NCBI RefSeq assembly: GCF_000971965.1
Contig: NZ_KQ040794.1
Coordinates: 2,235-66,234 of the forward strand
DNA length: 64,000 bases
Source: Paenibacillus wulumuqiensis
GTDB lineage: Bacteria; Bacillota; Bacilli; Paenibacillales; Paenibacillaceae
Direction of reading: 5' to 3'
Part shown: piece after piece, positions 1 through 8,226 of the stretch
Numbering within the stretch: position 1 is the first letter of the stretch
Layout of the letters: the number at the start of each line of letters is the position of its first letter
Notes under the pieces: model-generated
What the model was told of the DNA's origin: nothing
Databases searched by the model: none
The model's input: only the letters and a program-made list of their open reading frames with translations
Program-made: the position numbers and the translations under genes

Positions 1-182
1 GATTATCCGGTATTAGCTACCGTTTCCGGTAGTTATCCCAGTCTGAGGGGCAGGTTGCCTACGTGTTACTCACCCGTCCGCCGCTAAGTCTCAAGAGTGC
101 AAGCACTCTATTAACTCCGCTCGACTTGCATGTATTAGGCACGCCGCCAGCGTTCGTCCTGAGCCAGGATCAAACTCTCCAT
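1..182 (-). rRNA. rrs: 16S ribosomal RNA, 5' end only
   Basis: Read on the minus strand, the segment begins with the universal 16S 5' sequence AGAGTTTGATCCTGGCTCAG and continues through the V1 hypervariable hairpin (GAGTGCTTGCACTC) to the conserved GGCGGACGGGTGAGTAACACG stretch. The gene runs leftwards out of the window, so only about 180 of roughly 1,550 bases are present; the rest of the rrn operon is not visible. The V1 sequence is of the Bacillales/Paenibacillaceae kind, but I cannot name a species from this fragment. The exact mature 5' end is uncertain by a few bases. Confidence 0.97.
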
Positions 183-330
183 AAAGTGTTTGACTTGCTC
201 ATTCCTTGCTGACGAGAACATTGCTGTTCTCTATATTTGAAGAACCGAAGTTCTTCACTCACTCGTTGTTCAGTTTTCAAAGATCAAAGTCTTTTTTTGT
301 CACCGCTGTGTCTCTCGCAGCAACTCTTAT

Positions 331-359
331 ATCATATCATGTTCGATTTTACTTGGCAA
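331..359 (-). promoter_or_regulatory. rrn promoter, proximal (P2)
   Basis: On the minus strand a -35 TTGCCA (354-359) and a -10 TATGAT (331-336) are separated by 17 bp, about 150 bp upstream of the 16S start. The leader between promoter and 16S contains the Bacillus-type boxA-like sequence GATCTTTGAAAACTGAAC, expected for an rRNA antitermination signal. Confidence 0.8.
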
Positions 360-456
360 GCACTTTTTTTTAAGAAGTTTTCTTAGATGGTGACTTACCA
401 AATCAATGTTCATGACATTTTAGCTCTCATCACCACTCGTTCGTGACAACTTTTAT

Positions 457-485
457 AATATATCATGTGAGATAAAAACCGTCAA
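457..485 (-). promoter_or_regulatory. rrn promoter, distal (P1)
   Basis: On the minus strand a -35 TTGACG (480-485) and -10 TATATT (457-462) are 17 bp apart, about 120 bp upstream of the first rrn promoter. Tandem promoters in front of 16S are the usual arrangement for Bacillales rrn operons. Confidence 0.75.
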
Positions 486-516
486 TACTTTTTTTGAAAT
501 TTAAAACCGGCGATTG

Positions 517-545
517 AAAAGGAGAGTTTTGACTAACTACTCTCC
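517..545 (-). terminator. probable terminator of the 76-codon gene
   Basis: Minus strand: a 7-bp stem GGAGAGT/ACTCTCC (539-545 with 521-527) followed by only TTTT. It lies about 70 bp past the stop of the small upstream gene and just before the rrn promoters. The T run is short, so it may be weak. Confidence 0.5.
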
Positions 546-617
546 TGAATACAGCCGTATTCAATTGGTGCGAAATACAATTTATCATAAATAATTGAGT
601 ACCGTCAAGATCAGTTA

Positions 618-848
618 TTAATTTTCTGCCTGAGGATATCTTGCGCTGCGAACGTATTTTGCCAGCTCTTTTTGTGGGGCAAATCTGGCGTACATATTGA
701 AGATGGTTTTATAGCGTTTATCAATTGCCTGGCGGATATCGTGATTAAGCCGTTGGTCACTAAGATCAAATAGCATCTCGTCCAGTTCTTTTCTCAGGAC
801 ATAAGCCATTTCCTTGCACTCTTTTTCATTTAATAACATTCCAAGCAT
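618..848 (-). CDS. small conserved-type hypothetical protein, 76 aa
   Basis: Open frame of 76 codons beginning MLGMLLNEKE, preceded by a good ribosome binding site (AGGGAGGA, about 6 bp before ATG). The protein is charged and predicted mostly helical, with no signal peptide, membrane segment or cysteine motif. I do not recognise the family. It sits alone between the SpoIIM-like gene and the rrn promoters, with a possible hairpin terminator after it. The clear ribosome binding site is the main reason to believe it is real. Confidence 0.65.
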   Translation of the reverse strand: MLGMLLNEKECKEMAYVLRKELDEMLFDLSDQRLNHDIRQAIDKRYKTIFNMYARFAPQKELAKYVRSARYPQAEN

Positions 849-1010
849 ACGAAATCCTCCCTAGTAACCCTTCACTTTATATCTTAACCTTTGCTAATGG
901 ATGTTTGGTTATTGGTATTTTCGCCAATTGCACCATAGCTGTCTGGATAGTGATGATTTAACCTAATTCCGTATGCTTGTAACTACATTTAATTAAAAAG
1001 CGAATGGTTT

Positions 1011-1628
1011 CTACCCACGTACCAGCCAATAGGTGATTGTACTCTCTATTCCCGCTGCTACGAGCAGCATTATTACGATCCAAAAAGCCGCTGTAACCGT
1101 GGATTTCATAAATTGCCTACGTTCTGTTTTTAATCTATATCTTGCAGCACTGTCCCAGGTTGTAAGACTATCCAGTACCAGCTTGCCAAACTTTAGGCCA
1201 TAGGCAGCTGCAATCAAAATTGCGGGGATTTCAATAATGCCATGCGGTAATAAGCCTTTTACAATAAGAGTTACCAGGTCTACTCCCTCTGTACTACGTG
1301 TATATACCAGGAAGCCGATCATCATGCCGTTCATTACCAGAAAAATAACCGGTAGAATTCCCAACAATGCTCCGAGATAGATAATCAGTATACTTTTGAT
1401 GGCATTATTGAAGAAGATCAGTATAAAGTAGCTGAGCTCTACATGGTTACTTTGCTGCAGCTGCTCGGTAACTACGCTCAGCTGTTCAAGCTGTTTCTCC
1501 AAGTATTGCCCCAACGGTACGGCCAGCCATACGCCTGCGACAATCCCTATAACGAATAGGGCAATCGATACAAGCAGCATTGTTCTATTATTGCGAAGAT
1601 CATTCCAGAATGTACGTATTGAAAACAT
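1011..1628 (-). CDS. spoIIM: SpoIIM-family (DUF95) membrane protein, 205 aa
   Basis: Integral membrane protein with about five hydrophobic segments (near residues 18-40, 66-90, 92-112, 122-145 and 180-202). It carries the family hallmark PHGIIEIPAI near residue 130. In Bacillus, SpoIIM works with SpoIID and SpoIIP in septal peptidoglycan remodelling during engulfment; the length, about 205 versus 214 aa, fits. The ATG has a GGAAGGAGT ribosome binding site. Family membership is well supported. Whether this copy is the true engulfment protein or a paralogue is uncertain, since it is next to an rrn operon and salA rather than the usual spoIIM neighbours. Confidence 0.75.
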   Translation of the reverse strand: MFSIRTFWNDLRNNRTMLLVSIALFVIGIVAGVWLAVPLGQYLEKQLEQLSVVTEQLQQSNHVELSYFILIFFNNAIKSILIIYLGALLGILPVIFLVMNGMMIGFLVYTRSTEGVDLVTLIVKGLLPHGIIEIPAILIAAAYGLKFGKLVLDSLTTWDSAARYRLKTERRQFMKSTVTAAFWIVIMLLVAAGIESTITYWLVRG

Positions 1629-1675
1629 GGTTACTCCTTCCTCTGGTCACCCACCCGGTGTAATGGATATAGATA

Positions 1676-1715
1676 GAAAGACAGGGTATATAGGATGGAT
1701 TCCTGTGCCCCTGTC
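1676..1715 (-). terminator. possible terminator between salA and spoIIM
   Basis: Minus strand: 7-bp stem GACAGGG/CCCTGTC (1709-1715 with 1680-1686) with a 22-nt loop followed by TTTC. It falls in the 137-bp gap after salA. The loop is large and the T run short, so read-through into spoIIM is plausible. Confidence 0.4.
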
Positions 1716-1765
1716 TCTCCTCCTTACTATTCAATTAACAGTGTTACCTCGTTATTCAAACATGA

Positions 1766-2878
1766 TTACTGCTCATATTTCTGAATGACGCGATTCGCCA
1801 GTTCTTCATAGAGCTGGCCGATCTCACTCTCGTTATTGTATACGGAAGGAGAGAAGTCCGGATCGGTTGGCAAATTATCCGGCGCGCCAAGCGGAATCTG
1901 AGCAAGCAGCTCCGTATGCAGATTCTCGGCCAGCATACCGCCGCCACCTCTGCCGAATACATAGTCTTTCTGTCCATCACGGGTCTGGTAATATGCCATG
2001 TTTTCTACAACTCCCAGAATTTCATGGTTGGTCTGCAGGGCCATGGCTCCGGCTCGGGCAGCAACAAAAGCAGCTGTCGCATGTGGTGTAGTGACCAGGA
2101 TCTCTTTACTTTGTGGGAGCATTTGATGCACATCAAGTGCCACATCTCCTGTACCCGGCGGCAGATCCAGCAGCATATAGTCCAGCTCTCCCCAATCAAC
2201 GTCTGCGAAAAATTGACGCAGCATTTTGCCCAGCATCGGTCCGCGCCAGATCACCGGGTTATTTTCACGGATGAAGAAGCCCATCGACATTACTTTTACA
2301 CCAAAGCGTTCTACCGGTTGAATGCGTCCTTCTTCGACTGTAGGGCCTTCTTCTATTCCCATCATGTCGGGTACACTGAAACCGTAAATGTCCGCATCGA
2401 TCACGCCAACTCGTTTACCCAGCTGAGCGAGAGCTGCCGCCAGATTGACGGTTACGGTGGATTTGCCCACTCCGCCTTTACCACTGGCTACGGCAATAAA
2501 GCGAACACCGGAATTCTCACTGATAATCGAGAGGTTCTCGAGACCTGCTGCATGACCTTTTTGCTCGATCTCTTCGTCTGTAGGAGAAGATGCCTCTTCA
2601 GGGGATAACAACCGTCTGACCGCTTCCATTTCGAGATCTGACGGCTCTCTGAAGCGGATATGAATATCAATAGGCTGTACAATCTGAAGAGCCCGACGTA
2701 CGGCCTGCTCTACTGTGTCCTTATACTCCTGTCCCAGCTCGATGCTGACTACAGTCAGTGATATTCTGGTTTCCTTGACCATCACATCACGGATCAATTG
2801 CATTTCCAGGAGTGGGAAATCATACTGTGGGTCTTTGACGTGGCTCAATAGTTCAAGTACATATTCTCTGGATAGCAT
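1766..2878 (-). CDS. salA: Mrp/ApbC-type P-loop ATPase, SalA-like
   Basis: A 370-aa protein with an N-terminal MIP18/DUF59 domain (about residues 1-80) and an Mrp/NBP35 ATPase domain with deviant Walker A GKGGVGKST at 133-141. Mrp proteins are iron-sulfur carriers; Bacillus SalA is an ATP-dependent DNA-binding regulator (of scoC) from the same fold. The CxxC pair that holds the bridging cluster in classical ApbC, expected after ENMAY near residue 290, is not there: the sequence reads QTRDGQ. That favours a SalA-like regulatory role over Fe-S transfer. In B. subtilis salA also lies downstream of rpsI. Start ATG has an AAGGAGTG ribosome binding site. Confidence 0.85.
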   Translation of the reverse strand: MLSREYVLELLSHVKDPQYDFPLLEMQLIRDVMVKETRISLTVVSIELGQEYKDTVEQAVRRALQIVQPIDIHIRFREPSDLEMEAVRRLLSPEEASSPTDEEIEQKGHAAGLENLSIISENSGVRFIAVASGKGGVGKSTVTVNLAAALAQLGKRVGVIDADIYGFSVPDMMGIEEGPTVEEGRIQPVERFGVKVMSMGFFIRENNPVIWRGPMLGKMLRQFFADVDWGELDYMLLDLPPGTGDVALDVHQMLPQSKEILVTTPHATAAFVAARAGAMALQTNHEILGVVENMAYYQTRDGQKDYVFGRGGGGMLAENLHTELLAQIPLGAPDNLPTDPDFSPSVYNNESEIGQLYEELANRVIQKYEQ

Positions 2879-2945
2879 TAATGGCGCACTCCTTATCAGA
2901 TCAATTTAATATACCTCTATATACAGCGTACCCATAATCATTGCC

Positions 2946-2954
2946 ATTATAGCA
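2946..2954 (-). promoter_or_regulatory. possible extended -10 promoter of salA
   Basis: Minus strand TGCTATAAT, an extended -10 element, 68 bp upstream of the salA start; no convincing -35 is present. Confidence 0.45.
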
Positions 2955-3086
2955 TTGTATCCGCTTGCTTAGCGAATGATTCAGGTGTCTACAGGATATA
3001 ATGGAAATATAATACTAATTTTAATAAGGATTGCATCTCTACGGTTTATTGGCTTCAGTATGATTAGAGCTGAAACAAAAATGGAT

Positions 3087-3127
3087 TAAAAAACCCTGAT
3101 AGCCTGCACATGGGCAGGTTATCAGGG
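3087..3127 (-). terminator. terminator of sat
   Basis: Minus strand: CCCTGAT (3121-3127) pairs with ATCAGGG (3094-3100), with an inner CCTGC/GCAGG stem, followed by TTTTTT (3088-3093). It is 21 bp after the sat stop and is a strong intrinsic terminator, separating the sulfate genes from salA. Confidence 0.9.
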
Positions 3128-3148
3128 AAATAAAATAATCCAGAGTAC

Positions 3149-4318
3149 TTATTGTGGAATGCGTTCAGCCATTCCTTCGATCAAAATCTCCGCTACTTCC
3201 GGACGTGTAAATTCAGGTGGAGGGCATTGACCATCTCTGAGCAGCGCCCTTACCTTGGTACCGGATAATGTTAAATGCTGCTCTTTTGGATGAGGACAGG
3301 TTTTACTGGATGCCATATTACCGCACTTGGTGCAGAAAAAGCTGTGTTCAAAGAAAAGAGGCGTAATAACGAGCTCTTCTGGAGTAAAGTTAGAGAATAT
3401 CTCCTGTGCTTCATATGTGCCATAATAATCGCCTACACCTGCATGATCCCGTCCGACAATAAAATGGGTGCAGCCATAGTTTTTACGGACCATTGCATGG
3501 AATATCGCTTCTCTTGGTCCAGCATAACGCATTGCTGCCGGGAAAACTCCCAGAAAGGCGCGATGCTGTGGATAATAATTTTCCAGCAGTACCAGATAAC
3601 TGCGCATACGCACATCTGCCGGCACATCATCCGACTTGGTCTCGCCTACCAGCGGATTTAAAAATAAGGCATCTACCGTCTCCATAGCACTCTTCTGAAT
3701 GTATTCATGTGCACGGTGTACCGGATTACGAGTCTGGAAGCCTACTACCGTATTCCAGCCTTTATCTGCAAAAATCTGGCGGGTCTGTGCCGGATCATAA
3801 TAGAATTCACCAAATTTCTCGGGTACCGGCCGCTGCAGCACCTGAACAGGTCCGCCTACATAGGTGGAAGATCTGCCAAGCAGCTTTTGTACACCTGGAT
3901 GCTCCGTATCGTTTGTACGGAATACCTGTAACGCTTCCTCCTGCTGATTCACCTGATAAATGCTGCGAACTTCCAGAATACCGTAGGTAATCTGATCATC
4001 CTCTCCTACCAGAGCTACTTTCTCACCGATCGCAAGGGTGGAAGTGATTGATTCTTCAAGAGCCAGAGTAATCGGAATACTCCATACCAGGCCACTCGCA
4101 AGTCTCATATCCTGCAGGACAGAATGATAATCCTGTTCCTCCATAAATCCTTCCAAAGGAGAGAATGCACCTATTGCGATCAGATCCAGGTCTGATATCG
4201 TCCATGTATTGATAGGTACCTGCTTCCACTGCTTGGCCTGCTGTAGCAGTTGTTCCTTTTCCTGTCCTTCCACGAGTCGGTTAATCAGCTTGCCACCATG
4301 CGGTAAAATCGTCGTCAT
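3149..4318 (-). CDS. sat: sulfate adenylyltransferase (ATP sulfurylase), 389 aa
   Basis: Makes adenosine 5'-phosphosulfate (APS) from sulfate and ATP, the first step of assimilatory sulfate reduction. The ATP-binding motif [11 protein letters not shown] is at 195-205 and [11 protein letters not shown] at 289-299. A zinc-type Cys cluster (C329, C332, C341) lies near the C-terminus. Length matches the homo-oligomeric bacterial Sat family. It follows cysH on the same strand with a 207-bp gap. No kinase domain (CysC) is fused, consistent with the neighbouring CysH using APS directly. Start ATG is preceded by GGGAGAG. Confidence 0.96.
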   Translation of the reverse strand: MTTILPHGGKLINRLVEGQEKEQLLQQAKQWKQVPINTWTISDLDLIAIGAFSPLEGFMEEQDYHSVLQDMRLASGLVWSIPITLALEESITSTLAIGEKVALVGEDDQITYGILEVRSIYQVNQQEEALQVFRTNDTEHPGVQKLLGRSSTYVGGPVQVLQRPVPEKFGEFYYDPAQTRQIFADKGWNTVVGFQTRNPVHRAHEYIQKSAMETVDALFLNPLVGETKSDDVPADVRMRSYLVLLENYYPQHRAFLGVFPAAMRYAGPREAIFHAMVRKNYGCTHFIVGRDHAGVGDYYGTYEAQEIFSNFTPEELVITPLFFEHSFFCTKCGNMASSKTCPHPKEQHLTLSGTKVRALLRDGQCPPPEFTRPEVAEILIEGMAERIPQ

Positions 4319-4526
4319 CTGGGTCTCTCCCTTATTATGTGATGAGTACCTGCAGCGCTACCTCGGTCTATACGGATCTTCCAAACCGGTAAAGCAAGCA
4401 TTAACAGTACTTTTTCTACAAAGAATAATGTATTACTTATGTGTAAGTCGCTGTCCACCTATAACGGATAGGATGGAATGCAGATAATGAACAGCGACAA
4501 AAATTTAGCCTTATCCGCTATGCTCC

Positions 4527-5219
4527 TTATTTATGCAGACCGCACTCTGTCTTTGCCGAACCGGCCCAGCGCCCTGCTCGTGGATCTTCTCCAGGCATAA
4601 CCTGCCGGGTGCATTGTTCACATCCAATACTTGGATAATGACGGTCATGCAAAGGATTATAAATGATATCATTGTCCCGAATATACTGCCATACATCCTC
4701 CGAAGTCCAATCCGCAATAGGATTAAACTTCATCAGACCGAATTTGTAGTCATATTCGATCTTTTTGGCATTGGCACGGGTAGGCGCCTGATCCCGGCGG
4801 ATACCTGTGATCCATGAATCATATTGTGAAAGAATACGAGTGAGCGGTTCTACTTTACGGATATTGCAGCATGCATTCGGATCTACTGTCCAGAGAGACT
4901 CTCCATGAGCAGCTGCTTGCTCTTCCGGAGTCAGCTTCGGTGCCACTTTTACAAAGTTGATTCCGTAGCGTTCAACCATACGATCGCGCGTCTCATACGT
5001 TTCCTGGAAATGAAAATCGGTGTCCAGGTAAAAAATATCAGTGGATGGGCTGATCGTCTGCAGCATATCCACGATCACTACATCCTCTGCTCCAAAGCTG
5101 CAGGCAAAAGTGAGACTTTCAAAATTATCAACAGCCCAGCGTATAACCTGCTCTGCTGAAGCATGCTCCAATTCTTCCGCTTTAATTCTGGCCAACTCTT
5201 CCTTTTCCAAAAGATTCAT
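4527..5219 (-). CDS. cysH: APS reductase (assimilatory, 4Fe-4S type)
   Basis: Reduces APS to sulfite using thioredoxin. The 230-aa frame has the paired cysteines C117-C118 and C200-x2-C203 that bind the [4Fe-4S] cluster, diagnostic of APS rather than PAPS reductases. The catalytic cysteine lies in the C-terminal ECGLH (C226). The PP-loop region SFGAED is near 41-46. I chose the ATG at 5219, 7 bp after GGGGGA; an upstream in-frame TTG at 5255 lacks a ribosome binding site. The 207-bp gap to sat holds an 8-bp inverted repeat (4447-4454 with 4491-4498) but no clear terminator, so the two may be co-transcribed. Confidence 0.95.
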   Translation of the reverse strand: MNLLEKEELARIKAEELEHASAEQVIRWAVDNFESLTFACSFGAEDVVIVDMLQTISPSTDIFYLDTDFHFQETYETRDRMVERYGINFVKVAPKLTPEEQAAAHGESLWTVDPNACCNIRKVEPLTRILSQYDSWITGIRRDQAPTRANAKKIEYDYKFGLMKFNPIADWTSEDVWQYIRDNDIIYNPLHDRHYPSIGCEQCTRQVMPGEDPRAGRWAGSAKTECGLHK

Positions 5220-5352
5220 GTGTATTCCCCCATCTTTAAAGTTAGTTTTTTTCAATTTGAAAAAAAGTACTCATGTGTCATTGATCTACCTGTATAAAAA
5301 GATAGCTTAACCGGACTTGACGCATAAACAGTGAGTACAGGACATTTACTGA

Positions 5353-5368
5353 ACTACTTCAAAGTAGT
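5353..5368. promoter_or_regulatory. inverted repeat in the cysH leader, possible operator
   Basis: Two 7-bp arms, ACTACTT and AAGTAGT, are separated by 2 bp. The element is about 60 bp downstream of the predicted cysH promoter, within the transcribed leader. It looks like a dimeric-regulator half-site pair, but I cannot assign it to a known sulfur regulator. No SAM riboswitch sequence (S-box) is visible, although B. subtilis has one on its cysH operon. Confidence 0.4.
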
Positions 5369-5427
5369 ACAAAAAGGATAATTAAAACATAAATAAAACC
5401 AACTAAACTGCTATGAATTATATGTAT

Positions 5428-5456
5428 ATTATAGGTCCTTATTTCTTTATCTTCAA
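5428..5456 (-). promoter_or_regulatory. cysH promoter
   Basis: Minus strand TTGAAG (5451-5456), 17-bp spacer, TATAAT (5428-5433). This gives a leader of about 200 nt before cysH. Confidence 0.7.
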
Positions 5457-5711
5457 GAGGATCTTTAAGATTTTACCAAAAATATTGTTATGGGCTTATT
5501 TGTATGACAGATTATTTTGTGTAAGAGCTTTTCTATAACTAGAGTACCTGTGGATAATTGTATGTTGCAGCTTTGTTGTTGTATTTAATAATTTATTATT
5601 CACAGGATTATGCACATGTTCTTTTAAGTTTTATTCAGCTTGCTCTCTGGCTTAAGTTCCTTTCCATAGTTTGTACACAATACACTGTTCATTTTAGATT
5701 TTTTGGTAGTT

Positions 5712-5752
5712 GTTTAGATAAGCGTTATGCTCCAGCATAAGATCATCTAAAC
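5712..5752. repeat. nested inverted repeat between rpsI and cysH
   Basis: An outer pair GTTTAGAT/ATCTAAAC (5712-5719 with 5745-5752) encloses a second hairpin TTATGC/GCATAA (5725-5730 with 5735-5740). It lies immediately past the rpsI terminator. There is no T run on the rpsI side, so it is not an obvious terminator. Function unknown. The rest of the gap down to 5457 is AT-rich with nothing recognisable. Confidence 0.55.
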
Positions 5753-5756
5753 AAAT

Positions 5757-5793
5757 AAAAAAGCCTTTCCTCTGCGAGAGAGAAAAGGCTTTT
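5757..5793 (-). terminator. terminator of rplM-rpsI
   Basis: Minus strand 9-bp stem AAAGCCTTT/AAAGGCTTT (5784-5792 with 5760-5768) ending in a T run, 11 bp after the rpsI stop. Confidence 0.93.
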
Positions 5794-5803
5794 GAATAAC
5801 GAA

Positions 5804-6196
5804 TTAACGTTTGGAGAACTGAGGTGCGCGACGTGCTGCTTTAAGACCGTATTTTTTACGCTCTTTCATACGAGGGTCACGAGTCAGGAATCCAGCTTTT
5901 TTCAGGGAACCGCGCAGTTCTGGATCAGCTTTCAGCAATGCACGGGAGATACCGTGACGAATTGCGCCTGCTTGACCAGAGATACCGCCACCATGAGTCA
6001 GTACGATTACATCGTAGCTTCCCACAGTTTCTGTCAGGTTCAGTGGTTGTTTAACGATCAGTTTGAGTGTTTCCAAACCGAAATATTCATTGATGTCGCG
6101 TTTGTTGATGACAATGCGTCCTTCACCCGGTACAAGGCGAACACGTGCTACCGAATGTTTACGACGACCTGTCCCATAGTATTGTACTTGTGCCAT
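5804..6196 (-). CDS. rpsI: 30S ribosomal protein S9
   Basis: A 130-aa protein whose C-terminal tail ends in the invariant lysine/arginine-rich QFSKR that reaches toward the P-site tRNA. The N-terminus contains [14 protein letters not shown], typical of S9. It is 19 bp downstream of rplM, the conserved L13-S9 pair, with an AAGGAGGA ribosome binding site. It is the last gene of its unit and is followed by a strong terminator. Confidence 0.98.
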   Translation of the reverse strand: MAQVQYYGTGRRKHSVARVRLVPGEGRIVINKRDINEYFGLETLKLIVKQPLNLTETVGSYDVIVLTHGGGISGQAGAIRHGISRALLKADPELRGSLKKAGFLTRDPRMKERKKYGLKAARRAPQFSKR

Positions 6197-6215
6197 GAAA
6201 CTGTCCTCCTTTTAA

Positions 6216-6653
6216 TTATCCGCGAAGTTCGTAAACTTCTGGTTTTTGTGCTGCATGTGGATGTTCTGCGCCAGCGTATGCTTTCAGACGCAGCTTCATT
6301 GCGTTACCTTGACGAGTTTTTGGAAGCATACCGTGTACAGCAGCCTCAATTACACGTTCTGGTTTGTTAGCGAGCAGTTCTTGAGCATTCGTCACTTTCA
6401 GACCACCTGGGTGCATGGAATGACGATAGTATTTTTTGTCTTGCAGCTTTTTACCAGTCAGGTGAATTTTTTCAGCGTTGATTACGATAACGAAATCTCC
6501 GCCATCCACGTGAGGTGTGAAAGATGGTTTATGTTTACCGCGGATCAGTGCTGCGGCTTCACTTGCCAGACGGCCAAGTGTTTTACCTTCAGCATCAATA
6601 ATGTGCCAATTGCGTTCTACTTCACTTGGCTTCGCAATATAGGTCGTGCGCAT
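6216..6653 (-). CDS. rplM: 50S ribosomal protein L13
   Basis: A 145-aa early-assembly protein of the large subunit, of standard length. Recognisable by [16 protein letters not shown] near residues 16-31 and by the [10 protein letters not shown] segment. First gene of an rplM-rpsI unit with its own promoter and a leader of about 160 nt. Ribosome binding site AAGGAGGA lies 6 bp before ATG. Confidence 0.98.
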   Translation of the reverse strand: MRTTYIAKPSEVERNWHIIDAEGKTLGRLASEAAALIRGKHKPSFTPHVDGGDFVIVINAEKIHLTGKKLQDKKYYRHSMHPGGLKVTNAQELLANKPERVIEAAVHGMLPKTRQGNAMKLRLKAYAGAEHPHAAQKPEVYELRG

Positions 6654-6816
6654 GAGAAGTTCCTCCTTAGTCTGCTTTTGAAAATTTACATTTTCATATA
6701 TGATCGTTCTTTGTTTGTGTTGTTAATACACAATGTTACATTTGTAATAGTTAATGGTTATATCAATGGTAATGTAATTCCCTTAGGGGGCTGTGGGATA
6801 GCTCTAAGAAAACACA
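6654..6816 (-). promoter_or_regulatory. rplM leader, candidate L13 autoregulatory RNA
   Basis: The 5' untranslated region between the rplM promoter and its start contains TTGTGT/ACACAA arms around ATTAACA and a CTTAG...CTAAG-bounded structured segment farther upstream. Many Firmicutes carry an L13-binding leader at this position; placement and size fit. I matched it by position and visible stems only, not by a covariance model. Confidence 0.5.
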
Positions 6817-6822
6817 ACTTTT

Positions 6823-6851
6823 ATTTTACAGGATGAATGAACGTTAAGCAA
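6823..6851 (-). promoter_or_regulatory. rplM promoter
   Basis: Minus strand TTGCTT (6846-6851), 17-bp spacer, TAAAAT (6823-6828), about 170 bp before rplM. Confidence 0.7.
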
Positions 6852-6891
6852 GCACTATTTAACCTTTTTCAAGACTTTTTTTATTGGATCA

Positions 6892-7677
6892 TTAATCTTC
6901 AAAAGTAATGTCATCATAGTGGACTCCCCACATGGTTAACGCCTTACTGACGGCTGTAGGACCTGCAGCGCTGCGATCACATGCTGCAATCATCCCAGGT
7001 ATGGCATCAGGCTTATGCTTGCCCTCTCCTACCTGAATGAGTGTTCCTATAATAATCCGTACCATATGCTGTAAAAAGCCATTACCCGTAATATAAAAAT
7101 GCAGGATACCCTGGTCTCTTGTATGAGGACGCGTCTGTGAATAATCGATCTCCAGTCTTGTCTCAAGCACCGTACGAATATGGCTCTGCTTTTGGGAATA
7201 ACGGGAAGCAAACGAAGTAAAGTCATAGGTTCCTACAAAATGATGAAAAGCCTCTTCCATGGCCTGTACGTCCAACTTTCCCGGATGATGCAGCTGCATA
7301 TGCCGTAAAAACACATCCGGATATTGATTGGCATTAATCGTATATCGGTAGGTTTTACGTTTGGCAGAACGCCTGGAATGAAACTCTAACGGAACTTCCC
7401 TGGACCCTGTAACAATAATATCTCTGGGCAGACGGCCATTAAGGGCCAGAGGCCAGCGATCCGCAGGTACGGGAGATTCGGTTATAAAGTTAAACACCTG
7501 GCCGACTGCATGTACTCCAGCGTCTGTACGCCCTGAACCATGAATCTTGGGCTTCTCACCGATTATGGAGGCTATTGCCTTCTCCAGATGGTCCTGTACG
7601 GTATTCCCGTCCGGCTGTGTCTGAAAGCCGTTATAGCGGCTCCCATCATAGTTTACGGTCATACATAGATTACGCAT
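6892..7677 (-). CDS. truA: tRNA pseudouridine synthase A
   Basis: Converts uridines 38-40 of tRNA anticodon arms to pseudouridine. The 261-aa frame contains the family motif GSGRTDAGVHA with the catalytic aspartate at 52. I chose the ATG at 7677, with AAAGGTG 8 bp upstream; a GTG at 7686 overlaps that site. It lies 149 bp after rplQ. In many Firmicutes three ECF-transporter genes stand between rplQ and truA; here there are none. No clear terminator follows it before the rplM promoter. Confidence 0.96.
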   Translation of the reverse strand: MRNLCMTVNYDGSRYNGFQTQPDGNTVQDHLEKAIASIIGEKPKIHGSGRTDAGVHAVGQVFNFITESPVPADRWPLALNGRLPRDIIVTGSREVPLEFHSRRSAKRKTYRYTINANQYPDVFLRHMQLHHPGKLDVQAMEEAFHHFVGTYDFTSFASRYSQKQSHIRTVLETRLEIDYSQTRPHTRDQGILHFYITGNGFLQHMVRIIIGTLIQVGEGKHKPDAIPGMIAACDRSAAGPTAVSKALTMWGVHYDDITFED

Positions 7678-7826
7678 GTATCTCACACCTTTATATACAC
7701 ATACAAAGCGAGGGAGCCCCTAGTGGAGCCCCCTCCCTTCATCTTGATACCATAACTTATCCAGACAGAGAAAAAAAGGGCTTTGTCAGAATCCAATGAC
7801 CCTGTCCACCCTTCTTTATCTGCATG

Positions 7827-8192
7827 TTACGCGCGGTCTACCAGCTCAAGGTAAACCATAGGTGCAGCGTCGCCACGACGAGGTCCCAGTTTCAGGATAC
7901 GAGTGTATCCACCTGGACGCTCTGCATAACGAGTTGCCAGTTCAGAGAACAATTTTTGAATTGCATCTTGTCCACCATCGAGAGATTCACGACGTACATA
8001 AGCAGCAACTTGACGACGAGCATGCAGATCTCCACGCTTGGACAGGGTGATCAGCTTTTCAGCGATAGAACGAAGTTCTTTCGCTTTTGCTTCTGTCGTT
8101 TGAATACGCTCATATAAGAACAGGTCAGTTACCATATCACGGAACAGTGCTTTACGAGCGCTGGAGTTGCGACCCAATTTTTGATATGCCAT
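7827..8192 (-). CDS. rplQ: 50S ribosomal protein L17
   Basis: A 121-aa protein starting [20 protein letters not shown], the standard L17 opening, and ending with the [13 protein letters not shown] motif. It lies at the polypeptide-exit side of the large subunit. It is 34 bp downstream of rpoA, at the end of the alpha operon. The 149-bp gap after it holds a GC-rich imperfect hairpin (about 7710-7740) without a T run. Confidence 0.98.
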   Translation of the reverse strand: MAYQKLGRNSSARKALFRDMVTDLFLYERIQTTEAKAKELRSIAEKLITLSKRGDLHARRQVAAYVRRESLDGGQDAIQKLFSELATRYAERPGGYTRILKLGPRRGDAAPMVYLELVDRA

Positions 8193-8226
8193 ATTGTTTT
8201 CCCTCCTTCATCACATGATTAAATGA

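Noticed and set aside
5220-5803. SAM riboswitch for cysH
   Set aside because: The conserved CTTATC...GAG...GGAGGGA opening and later S-box blocks are absent on the minus strand.
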